A program made the position numbers and the translations under genes. A stretch of 36,500 nucleotides of DNA, taken from Nemertoderma westbladi. Lineage: Eukaryota > Xenacoelomorpha > Nemertodermatida > Nemertodermatidae. Shown here one piece after another: positions 20,620 through 28,589 of this stretch. Position 1 is the first letter of the stretch; each line of letters begins with the position of its first letter. Location: contig JAUCBJ010000453.1 of NCBI GenBank assembly GCA_032718475.1, positions 1-36,500 of the forward strand, written 5' to 3'. The notes under the pieces were generated by a model. It worked only from the letters and a program-made list of their open reading frames with translations, did not search any database and had not been told where the DNA came from.

Positions 20620-21148
20620 CCCGGTGGACCCACTGTGTCCCTTCCCGCCTTGGCTCTCGCCCGTGACTTTCCATCCTTCCAGCTCCCCTAGCCTCCTTAG
20701 CGGCTGATCGCCGCGATGTCGACTGTTTCGGTGATCCCACCGTCCATCCTAATTCTCGCCCTAGAGACTCCCCCGAACTCCCTGACGATGTCCAACGAAG
20801 TTCGTCTAAGGCCGCCTGTTCCTCGAAGCCGTAGCTCTGTGCCCTAGCTTCCTCCTCCCTTTCTTCTGCTTCTCTCCTCTCCTGTCTAGCGATTTCTTCC
20901 AATCGCTTCGCCTCTCGTCTATCCGCCTCTAGCTGCTCCCATCTCTGATACGGCGTATATACCTCCCCATCTACCAGATGTCGGCTGTTGTAGTACACCG
21001 ACTCGCCCTTCAGCCCCAGGTGGTCTACCAGACCCTCGAAAACCGTCTTAAAGGCCCTTCTGTAGCTTAGGGGTGATCCCGATAATAGGAATGCCGTTGG
21101 TTCCCTCTCGATAACCACGGTCATGAATAGGTTAAGCAAACCCATCAT
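20579..21148 (-). CDS. Coiled-coil segment continuing the exonuclease-like ORF
   Basis: 189 residues from ATG 21148. It is in the same frame as the upstream exonuclease-like ORF and separated from it by one TAG (21158-21160), so it is likely the C-terminal part of one protein. The first half (FKTVFEGLVDHLGLKGESVYY...) is compact and mixed. Residues 75-110 are a strongly charged helix (QLEADRREAKRLEEI..., EAEEREEEARAQ), a probable coiled coil. The end is low-complexity and basic (SRRSAAKEARGAGRM) and may already be past a frameshift into the zinc-knuckle frame. I recognise no family for the compact part. Confidence 0.55.
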   Translation of the reverse strand: MMGLLNLFMTVVIEREPTAFLLSGSPLSYRRAFKTVFEGLVDHLGLKGESVYYNSRHLVDGEVYTPYQRWEQLEADRREAKRLEEIARQERREAEEREEEARAQSYGFEEQAALDELRWTSSGSSGESLGRELGWTVGSPKQSTSRRSAAKEARGAGRMESHGREPRREGTQWVHRDAGVGATPRGGRG

Positions 21149-21157
21149 TATCCAGTC

Positions 21158-22132
21158 CTACTGTAGGATATATCGCTTCTGATATGCCTTTATTGCTCCT
21201 CTCCGGAATTGATACACCTCTTGTTTTCCTGGCCTCGCTCCCCACTTCAGCGAGTTCGCCAAGTCCGCTCCGTACTCCTCTCTGAACTTGCTCCAATCCA
21301 TCGGTTTGTGACACATGAGCCCCATTAGCTGGCCCATTGCCACCGCCCCGCAATAGCCTGTGTTCTCCACTAGTCCCAACCCATCTGGTGCTGTCATAGC
21401 CATGTAGACCGTCTGCGTATCCAGAAAGTTGGGGGTCTCCGGACCGATGATTCTCTCCGCATCATCGCAAATCGCCAATCCCACTTTCGTCGTCGACTTT
21501 TCTCTCACTAGGGTTTGCACCGCCTTTGGCAACCGGTTCAACTTCAGCCCGTCCTTCTTTCCATATGTCCCTAGATTGAATAGGAATATATCCCCATTTG
21601 GCGCGCCCAAATGTAGGAGTATGGTTCTGGCTGACCCTGCCGATCCTCTCCTCGAAACTTCCTCGTCTTCCACGGTCCCCTCATCGTCTAGGACCATGTA
21701 TCTTCCCCTGCTGGCGGACTCTACGAACCTCTTCCAATCCTTCCTCGGTGGATCCCTTGCATACTTCGGAATCCCGAACTTCGCTTCGTCTCCTTTCACC
21801 ACGTAGTGGAAATGCTCGAAGATCGCGTTGTCCAGCGACGGCGTCCCGTAGGTCCCGACCAGCCGCTGTTTGTGCACCTCCCTGAAATGGTCTTGTAGCG
21901 CTCGCGCTCCGTGACCTCTCTCTAACTGCTCATAGTATCCCCTCGTCTTCTCTTCCGGATGCCTCTTGGTGAAATCCACCAGTATCTCCTTTCCTCCTGA
22001 CTCCGCCTTTCTCTTTCTGATCAGTTTCCCCGCCATTCCGAACTCTCTCACTCGCTCACCTGTAAGGTGGTGCCTTACCAAGGCGCAATACAGATGAGTG
22101 ATAAGGTTAGGATGGTCTGTACAGTTCGACAA
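21158..22132 (-). CDS. RNase D/EXD-like 3'-5' exonuclease-related protein in BEL1
   Basis: 324 residues. The listed start is a TTG; the first ATG is residue 33 (22036). Residues 130-325 follow the layout of DEDD-type 3'-5' exonucleases: RYMVLDDEG (146-152), with D149-x-E151 as the exo I pair; a strand pair TILLHLGAPNGDIFLFNLG; LPKAVQTLV; KVGLAICDDAERI, with D223/D224 as the exo II aspartate; FLDTQTVYMAM, the D-T-Q seen in RNase D/EXD1-like proteins; then WGARP, Y307 and RRGAIKAYQKR. At the place where exo III would have Y-x3-D, I read Y307-Q-F-R-R, so the last aspartate may be missing and activity is doubtful. The protein lies after integrase, where env sits in some retroelements. No membrane segment or signal peptide is seen. 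The fold assignment is inference; the motifs are visible. Confidence 0.6.
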   Translation of the reverse strand: MSNCTDHPNLITHLYCALVRHHLTGERVREFGMAGKLIRKRKAESGGKEILVDFTKRHPEEKTRGYYEQLERGHGARALQDHFREVHKQRLVGTYGTPSLDNAIFEHFHYVVKGDEAKFGIPKYARDPPRKDWKRFVESASRGRYMVLDDEGTVEDEEVSRRGSAGSARTILLHLGAPNGDIFLFNLGTYGKKDGLKLNRLPKAVQTLVREKSTTKVGLAICDDAERIIGPETPNFLDTQTVYMAMTAPDGLGLVENTGYCGAVAMGQLMGLMCHKPMDWSKFREEYGADLANSLKWGARPGKQEVYQFRRGAIKAYQKRYILQ

Positions 22133-22532
22133 TGGCCTATTTCTTACTTAATTCTGAGTTATAGCCTAATTTTTACTAGTTAATTTCTAAAAGCTGTCAA
22201 ATTGTACCCTAAATTGCAATTTTGTCCGTTACTTTAATTATGTTCCAGAATTTTCTTTCTACTGTTACCATCATTTATCTAATTTCTAATTCTTATCTAT
22301 TTTAATTTAATCATACTACTGTGCTTGTGCTACTACCTACTTATTATTGCCGATGGATTACTCTATTTCGTAATCCACATTCTGGCCTACTCTGTGGGCT
22401 TGTGCAGTACAACAGTATACGTCGCATGGCCTACACGATTTATCCAGCTGTACTCATATGCCCCCCCCCCTCTCGCTACTTACTACCAACTAATATCTAT
22501 ATTATACATACCCTTCTACCACTAACTCTTAC
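22133..22532. other. AT-rich spacer upstream of the exonuclease-like ORF
   Basis: No gene. The frame upstream of residue 1 of the exonuclease-like ORF meets a TAA within six codons, so if the ORF needs more N-terminus it would have to come by splicing. Confidence 0.5.
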
Positions 22533-23640
22533 TAACCGGTACTACGTACCCTCTTACTAACTTCTAACTCCCACTAACTCCTACTAACCGGTACTACGTA
22601 CCCTCTTACTAACTTCTAACTCCCACTAACTCCTACTAACCGGTACTACGTACCCTCTTACTAACCTCTAACTCCTACTAACCGGTACTACGTACCCTCT
22701 TACTAACCTCTAACTCCCACTAACTCCTACTAACCGGTACTACGTACCCTCTTACTAACTCTTACTCTCTCTAACTAACTAACGGTACTACATACCCTCT
22801 TACTAACTCTTACTCTCTCTAACTAACTAACGGTACTACATACCCTCTTACTAACTCTTACTCTCTCTAACTAACTAACGGTAATACGTACCTTCTAACT
22901 AACTCTTATTCTCTCTAACTAACTAATTTTTTTTTTTTTTTATATGTCAATTTAATAAAGCAAAATGCCAACAAATATATACTACACGATACATTTAGCA
23001 TTTACGGGGGAAATTCAAACTATTTTTAATATTATTAATTAATCCTGTCCGTCGCAGCAGTCTGTCAGTGGTAACTGAACTACCCAACTGAACTACCCAG
23101 CAACCCCGGAGTCCGTATCCGCGTTCGCCAGCCGTATGGAGGTGTCCAATATCGCGTGGTGAACTGGCCGCTTGGATGCGGAACGCGCGCCGCGAAGACA
23201 CATCAGACTGGACCGCAGAAGCGCAAAACTAATTTGTCTCCGGATCCAGGAAACACAGTCGGAGTACCGGATTTCACGGCGGTCCGACAGCTTGTATGCC
23301 AGCCGTTTCACAAACTGGCGCATTGCCGTAGCCATCCCACCGAATGCAGAAACGATGAGGGGCACAAATGTCGCCAGTTCTACCTCGCGAATCCGGTCTT
23401 CGTACTTGAGGCGTTTGCGTGCCTCGTGGTGCGAGTGCGCTGCTTCCAACGACATCGCCGCGTTCGTTTCTAACTAACTAACTAATGGTACTACGTACCC
23501 TCTTACTAACTCTTACTCTCTCTAACTAACTAACGGTACTACGTACCTTCTAACTACTAACTCTTACTATCTGCCTAACGGTACTACGTACCTTCTAACT
23601 ACTAACTCCTACTATCTTCCATCTGCCTACCTACTCTTTC
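22533..23640. repeat. Minisatellite with GGTACTACGTACC in each unit, split by a LINE fragment
   Basis: Units of about 41-52 bp combine GGTACTACGTACC (variants with ACATACC or TAATACGTACC) with CTCTTACTAACT and CTAACTAACTAA phrases. About eight copies lie between 22533 and 22926, and three more after the inserted LINE fragment (23480-23620). GGTAC and GTACC pair across the TAC, so the RNA of each unit can form a small hairpin. BEL2 has an analogous TCTAACT-rich tract in the same place (35090-35260). Confidence 0.85.
22927..23468 (-). mobile_element. 5'-truncated poly(A) LINE fragment inserted in the minisatellite
   Basis: On the minus strand it ends in a poly(A) run (poly-T at 22927-22941) preceded by TTTATTAAATTGACATATA. 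It is flanked by TCTAACTAACTAA at 22914-22926 and 23469-23481, though this also occurs in the host repeat. The frame 23093-23455 encodes a 120-residue piece (YEDRIREVELATFVPLIVSA, FVKRLAYKL, LLRSSLMCLRGARSA) that resembles C-terminal segments of L1/Tx1-like ORF2 proteins. This is a third LINE family in the window, distinct from LINE-A and LINE-B by its poly(A) tail. Confidence 0.65.
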
Positions 23641-23673
23641 TTTATTTATTTATTATTTTTTTTTATTTTATGT

Positions 23674-23703
23674 GTGGGAAGGGCGTCTCGCCCTCAATCC
23701 CAC
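23674..23703 (-). promoter_or_regulatory. Conserved stem-loop after BEL1 pol
   Basis: Inner stem GGGCG/CGCCC with a 3-nt loop, a 3-4 nt asymmetric bulge, and outer stem GTGGGA/TCCCAC. The same structure and about 18 flanking bases (CACCCCCCTCAGTCCAAAA) are present in BEL2 at 35553-35601. It lies just after the pol stop codon. Possible roles: RNA export, packaging or 3' processing. Confidence 0.65.
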
Positions 23704-23735
23704 CCCCCTCAGTCCAAAACTTGGATGACTAAACA

Positions 23736-25463
23736 CTAGGGTGCTCCTTCCAGCAGGCAGCACTTACCTACAGCCCTGCTGTAGGTCTTTCTATCTTTGG
23801 CTCCTATTTTGCCACCTATCCGCACTTCTACCGATCAGACTCTTCCGTCCTCATCGGAGTAAGTGCCCACAACTCTCGCCAATCGCCACTGGCTAATGAT
23901 GATGGTATCGTCCGTGACGATCACCAGATCACCCTCCTTTAACTCCCTATTCGTATTTCTCCACTTGCTTCTCCTATGGAGCGTGGGTAGATATTCCACG
24001 ACCCACCTCCTCCAGTACTCTGCGCTTATCGCCTTGGCGACTTTCCAACTCTGTCGGGAGTGTATATCGTCTGGGTCTACACCCCGCATGTCGATGGTCG
24101 CTGGCCTTTCCATTAGAAAGTGACTAGGCGTCAACACATCTAATGACTCCGGGTCATCATTTTCTGGATATAGCGGTCTGCTATTTATGATACCCTCACA
24201 CTTTGCTAGTACCGTCCTCAGCACGTCTTCCGTTATCTTGTGGGTGTTCATCAACTTCGTCATCAGACGCTTGGAACTACCCACGAGTCTCTCGACGCAT
24301 CCTAGAGTATGCGGAGCATACAGCGTCCTCCTCTCCCACTTAACCTGTCGTCTTCTCATGGCTGCCCTGACTTCTTCCCCTACCCGGATATCCAAGGCAT
24401 CCGCCAACTCGTTCTCTGCCCCCACAAAGTTGGTTCCGTTGTCAGAGTATATTACTGCAATCGTCCCACCTTTGCGGTCTCTGAACCTTTCTAGGGCATT
24501 AATGAATGCCGATGCTGTTGCATCTTGGGCGTGTTCTATCCCTACCGCCCGTGTGTTGTTACATACGAAGATGATGCCGTAGCGCTTCTCCATGTGCCGC
24601 ATCACCTTAATCTTTATCGGCCCGAACATATCCACACCGCAGTGCGTAAATGGCGGGTCCTGCTGTCTCACTCTACTGGCCGGTAATGGCGCCATTTCCT
24701 GTATGGCCCGCTCCTTCTTCGCCCGTCGGCAGGTTTGGCACTGCCCCACTACCGCCTTTACCTTATTTCTTAGCTGTTTGACCCAAAAGGTCCTTCGTAT
24801 CTCCGTGAGGGTTTGGTTGGTGCCCCCGTGCAATATCGACTTATGGGAGTCCCAGATGATCTGATGGACTATCGGTGATCCATTGGGGATGATGATGGGC
24901 TTTGGCGGAATGATGATACTGTTGTTGTTCGACAATCTAGAGTTCATCACTAAGATTCCATCATCGTTTAGTTGTGGCGACAGATCGATCAGCTCGCTGT
25001 CCCGTCAGAGATGCTGTTGTTTACCGCCGCGTTCCACCTCGTCGCCATAGTTCTTCCTCTGTTCGTAGCGGATGACGGCTTTGGCCGCCCCCTCCAGATC
25101 GACGGTTGTTTTACCTTTTGTATCTCTACCTATTCCCCTAAGGTAGTCCCCGAAGGCTCTCCAATACGCCACTAACTTCTTGGTCTTGTACCAACTAGAG
25201 CTGTAGCTAAGGAGTTTGTCCGTCGGGTTATCGCACAGTTCTTCCGGTTTCGGTTGCACGTCCCTTATCTCCCTCACCATCTGGCTGTATATCTCCTCAC
25301 CTTCTGAATCTCCTCCCTCTTCCTCTAATGCTACTTGTTCTGCGCCCGGATCCACCTTTCTCATCGGCGGCCAGGCAGTCTTATCGTTCAGAAATTGCGG
25401 CCCATGCTGCCACAATACTTCCTTCTTCAAGAAAGTGTGGCGTGCCACGCCCCTCGATAACAA
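23736..25463 (-). pseudogene. BEL1 pol C-terminal part: integrase with DUF5641-like tail
   Basis: A single frame on the minus strand, interrupted only by TGA at 25005-25007 and TGA at 23835-23837. It opens with LSRGVARHTFLKKEVLWQHGPQFL, which normally follows RNase H in BEL/Pao pol. After the first TGA comes the zinc-binding part (H-x4-H in DSHKSILHGG, C-x2-C in CQTC) and the integrase core: GVDMFGP, YSDNGTNFVGA and CVERLVG, giving D, D and E of the catalytic triad. LTPSHFL and WRRWVVEYLPTL...LKEGDLVIV are the DUF5641-like C-terminus. Integrase joins element cDNA to host DNA. Both stops are CGA-to-TGA type changes, so the copy was recently intact in this region. RT, RNase H and protease are absent. 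Confidence 0.9.
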
Positions 25464-25504
25464 GTCTGCCTCTCTCTCCAGATCCTCCCGCGCACTCTGA
25501 TCGG

Positions 25505-26696
25505 CTAATTCCGCCTCTCTCGCAACTCTCTGAGTCGTCTCGCCTCGTGCTCTCTTCGCTCACCTTCCGCCCTCGCCTCGCGCTCTTTACGTTCATTCCG
25601 CTCTCTCGCACGTTCACTCTGCTCTCTCGCACGTTCACTCTGCTCTCTCGCACGTTCACTCTGCTCTCTCGCCTCATTCTCCGCATCGCGCTCTTCTTGT
25701 TCCTTCCTTTCTATCCTCCCTATTTCCTTGCATTCCTTGAAGCTTCTCGCGACCTTCTCGGCCCTCTCTCTGTACTCTCTAACCAGTTCCTTCTCCTTTT
25801 CTAATAACGCACTCCCTTCCTCTAACTGTCTCTCTAGTTCTCCTTGGTCTAGCGCCGCCAGATCGAGCTGGCACACCAGATCTATTTCCCGCACCCGTCT
25901 TTCTTTTGCGGAGGATGTAGCAGACTTATCGGTTGCGACGGACTCCCGTCGCCTTCCCGTCCTACTAACTTTCCCCCGCCTCCCGGAATTTTCTCCGACC
26001 GACGAGACCGAATCCTCGGGGTTAACCTCGGATTCGCTCTCATGCGGTCTCCTCCAACCCACCAATTTTACTCCCCGGGCATCGACTAAGTATGGCCCTA
26101 CATACACTACGCTAGGTTCCATACCCCTACATTCCCACAGTTCAAACAGTTCGCTGGCAACCCCTCTCGCTCTCTCATCGGCTAGTTCTCCCTGCCCAAA
26201 GCGCATTAAGTAATCAAAATGTTTATTCGACTCACCTAGCCGCTTCTCTAACTTCACCTCGTCTATCTTCGCCCCTCCTTTGGCTTCTCTCAGTTGCTTC
26301 CGGGTCGCGGTGTAGGCTCGTCGGAGCCGGTTGCTGACCCCGACGTCCTCGTCGCTGACGTCTCCTCTATCCCTCTGTGTCCGGCGTCGTACCGGCGGCC
26401 CCACCGTCGCCATTCCGGTGGGCCGTCCGTCGCCCTCGGCCTGTGGCTGGCCGGCGACATCGGCACGTCGACCGCCACTGTGTGTCGACTCGTCTCTCTC
26501 CCCCCTCGACTCGTCTCTCCCTTCTCTCGACTCGCTCCCTCATTGTAGACGGCCCCCCTCCTCTTGGATTGCCGGATCGCCTGTGGTCGACGAACCCGGC
26601 GTCGTGGGTCGGTACCGTCGCGTCGCGGCCGCGGATTGTTAGGTCTTTATCATCGTCCGGGGTCCGCGGCGGTGTCGTCTCTCTTTCTCGACTCAT
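25505..26696 (-). pseudogene. BEL1 gag, N-terminal part
   Basis: The first ATG after the leader is at 26696 (MSRERETTPPRTPDDDKD...). The main open frame is 25505-26413 (MATVGPPVRRRTQRD...), one frame away, so there is probably a frameshift near 26450. The central part (NRLRRAYTATRKQL, then a helix and FGQGELADERARGVASELF) resembles the DUF1759-like gag N-terminus of BEL/Pao. The C-terminal part is a long charged coiled coil with 21-bp tandem repeats encoding AREQSER. The usual zinc knuckles at the gag end are missing because the sequence passes straight into the pol C-terminus at about 25480-25560. Confidence 0.75.
25601..25663 (-). repeat. Three perfect 21-bp tandem repeats in gag
   Basis: Units at 25601-25621, 25622-25642 and 25643-25663 are identical and in frame, each encoding seven residues (AREQSER), followed by a divergent partial unit. 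They extend the coiled coil by exact heptads. Confidence 0.9.
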
Positions 26697-26789
26697 ATTG
26701 TCTGACTGTCAGTTAGAGTTTGGGTTCTAATCGCTTAGGGTAGCAGTAAGGGATCTTATCACTTAGGACAGCTGGTTGGATCTAATCAC
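26697..26789 (-). other. BEL1 leader between 5' LTR and gag
   Basis: Contains three imperfect copies of GTGATTAGATCC/AGTGATAAGATCC/AGCGATTAGAACC. No clear tRNA primer-binding site starting TGG adjoins the LTR. Confidence 0.5.
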
Positions 26790-27369
26790 TGTGACGGGAT
26801 CCACCGAGGATCCCGGTTTATCCGGTTTCTAATCTACGCGTCCCCGCCGTGTGTATGTGAAAAGAGTTCTGGGTTGTTGATTGATCGGTGTATATAGATC
26901 AGTAGATATAAGGGTATAATATAACAAATGATAATATAGCACAGTCGGTTGATGATGATATACTGTACCGGTAAAATGGCTGAATATTGTATGGCAGTAG
27001 ACGGAGATGGTGATTAGAGTTCCGGTACTGCCCTAACTAACTGACTTACTAAAAGTGAATGAATTGGCACAACGAATGATAATATATATTGCACTGGTTG
27101 GCCGCATTACATTACTCAGTGGATGCCTTCCCCCCATTGGCTAATAACTCACTTCTCGCCTCCCATCTCCCTGGGAGTGTTTCCCCCTGCTGCTATCACT
27201 CTCTCCCTCCCGGAGGTGTAACCTCTGACCCCCGCTGTGTGTTCCCTTTGGGGTTTGTTGTCCCCGTTTATTGGGGTGACACGAGGTTGATTGGTAATCA
27301 ACCTCGTGCTTCCAATATTGCTTAAAACCAACTTTGTGGGGCTGGCTAGCGGAATTGAATACGCTAACA
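26790..27369 (-). repeat. BEL1 5' LTR
   Basis: 580 bp, same length as the other LTR, about seven substitutions between them by eye, and no length changes. Flanked by AAAAA at 27370-27374. Confidence 0.93.
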
Positions 27370-28005
27370 AAAAATATTTTCTCCCACAGAGTGGTGCCCA
27401 TTTGGAATTCGCTTCCAGCTCAAGTTGTAACTTCAACTAATAAATTATTATTTACAATAATTTAGTATTGTAATATATGTAAATATTTATACTGTATATT
27501 TTTATCTACGCTATCGTTAGATTCGATCTGATATTTTTATTTCCGTGTTCTACTGTATACTTATTAGGTTTTTTATATATGATTTTATCCGTTACAATCC
27601 TAGTTATTTTATTTCACTGTTCTACTGTATGTTTTTTTCATCAGCACTTACAGTACTGTCGACTGTTCTTTACTACTACTACTACTACTATACTATTGAT
27701 TATTTAAATTACCATTTAATACGTTATTTTTTATTTTCCTGCTTTCTGTAGGCCTATGTTTTTATCAGCGCTCTGTATACTATTGATTTTTAAATTACAA
27801 TTGGATATACTGTATATTTTAATTAGATGCATTGGTCACTTTCTTTCTGATAATTCCGTTTGGTGCCTGTTTTTATTTTCTTCTGTGTCCGCTTAGCAAC
27901 TGTGAGTGTACCTGCTTTAACCGTAAGTGTACCTAGTTGTTTTTCTCCGGTGACAATTTTATTTCATTTTATAATATTTCACTGTGTTAATAATAATAAT
28001 AAATA
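27370..28005 (+). mobile_element. LINE-B ORF2 C-terminus and 3'UTR
   Basis: 27375-27464 encodes FSHRVVPIWNSLPAQVV, the terminal block of CR1/L2 ORF2, followed by a stop. The rest is an AT-rich 3'UTR with CTGTATA phrases, a CTA microsatellite near 27672 and a TAA-repeat tail (27988-28005). Confidence 0.85.
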
Positions 28006-28012
28006 ACATCCC

Positions 28013-28169
28013 AAAACTGCCAAACAGCATTATATTGTTTGTAGGATTTATCTTATTTGAATTTACCTCTCTTTTATTAAAGCTCTAGATCGATTCATTC
28101 ATTGGTTACCTACGCAAAAATTTACCTACGCGAAACTGCATTCCATCGCCTACACGGAAAAGTCAACCC
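28013..28169 (-). repeat. Right terminal inverted repeat of the Mutator-like element
   Basis: Reverse-complement partner of 8206-8400. LINE-B is inserted at its inner edge. Outside lies TCAGATAATGT (28170-28180), matching 8195-8205. Confidence 0.75.
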
Positions 28170-28180
28170 TCAGATAATGT

Positions 28181-28418
28181 AAAACCACACCACAACAGCC
28201 TGTGCAAACTAATCTAGTAGGCCTAAATAATCATACCTGTACTACAGTGATACATCAGTATCGGTACCGGTACAGTAGAACATCATTTGGCATTGTTTAA
28301 AGTTGTGTAAGTTGATCTGAAGAAGTAAGGCTATCTTTCTAGCCAGCTAGGTTGCTAGGGCCTGTCCATAACATAAACGCAGCATAGGCCTCGGCCTAAA
28401 CAATTTAATAGAAGTGAA
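28181..28418 (+). promoter_or_regulatory. TMX2 5' flank, right half of a split divergent promoter
   Basis: 238 bp between the outer TSD of the nest and the TMX2 start codon. It contains TAGGCCTA at 28215, TACCGGTACC palindromes near 28265 and a pyrimidine-rich CTATCTTTCT near 28332 that could hold the transcription start. No TATA box is evident. Confidence 0.5.
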
Positions 28419-28589
28419 ATGGCTGATAGAATCGTCAATGGGAGCAGCCGTAGCAATAGCTATAAATATTTAAAGGGGCATTTTGTTGTCAACTATATCT
28501 TATCATTAGCGTTCATTATTCTACGAATGTGTCCACCAATGTGCAATACTTTATTTGCGAAAACTGAAGTACCTTGTGCATTAGACATG
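28419..28589 (+). CDS. TMX2: TMX2 exon 1
   Basis: 57 codons, MADRIVNGSS to ALDM, then GTAAGT. Phase 0. Confidence 0.93.

Larger units (their letters stand above)
18233..27369 (-). mobile_element. BEL/Pao LTR retrotransposon 'BEL1', complete ends, RT-less
   Basis: 9,137 bp with two 580-bp LTRs (18233-18812 and 26790-27369), TG...CA ends on either reading, and the duplication AAAAA at 18228-18232 and 27370-27374. The coding strand is minus: the 5' LTR is the right one. In order it has a gag leader, gag N-terminal part, the pol C-terminal part (integrase), a stem-loop block, a minisatellite, an exonuclease-like ORF, a coiled-coil ORF, a zinc-knuckle ORF, a 3'UTR and a polypurine tract (ATGGGGGGGAG). 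By eye the LTRs differ at about 7 of 580 positions, so it is a young insertion. It disrupts LINE-B ORF2 near its C-terminus. No primer-binding site starting TGG is evident next to the 5' LTR. Confidence 0.93.
9707..28005 (+). mobile_element. LINE-B: CR1/L2-type non-LTR retrotransposon, split by four insertions
   Basis: Its own pieces are 9707-11013, about 14600-15424, 15674-17217, 17940-18232 and 27370-28005, summing to about 4.6 kb, the usual length of a CR1/L2 LINE. The order is 5'UTR, ORF1, ORF2 endonuclease, reverse transcriptase, ORF2 C-terminus, AT-rich 3'UTR, and a TAA-repeat tail ending at 28005. A candidate duplication, ACATCCC, lies at 9700-9706 and 28006-28012. It has its own stops and frameshifts as well, so it is inactive. 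The 3' end abuts the right inverted repeat of the Mutator-like element, which places LINE-B inside that element. Confidence 0.8.
8206..28169. mobile_element. Mutator-like element with long TIRs, host of the whole nest
   Basis: The ends are inverted repeats of about 160-200 bp. The left (8206 to about 8400) and the reverse complement of the right (28013-28169) share TTGACTTTTCC, TGATGGAATGC(T/A)GTTTCGCG, GCGTAGGTAACCA, AGAGCTTT, AAGAGAGGT and ATTCAAATAAGAT in order. The left copy has about 45 extra bases near its start. The same 11 bp, TCAGATAATGT, lies outside both ends (8195-8205 and 28170-28180). Long TIRs plus a 9-11 bp duplication fit the Mutator superfamily. No transposase is present. 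The element's own sequence is about 8206-9706 plus 28006-28169; the rest is LINE-B and its insertions. Confidence 0.7.

Noticed and set aside
19777-20691. 304-codon plus-strand frame and other long plus-strand frames over 19595-21885
   Set aside because: They are antisense to the minus-strand module, which has motif-level support (zinc knuckles, exonuclease motifs); the GC-rich DNA simply lacks stops.
22533-23640. Regular repeats with spacers, CRISPR-like at first sight
   Set aside because: Units and intervals are all variants of the same sequence, there are no unique spacers or cas genes, and the DNA is eukaryotic; it is a minisatellite.
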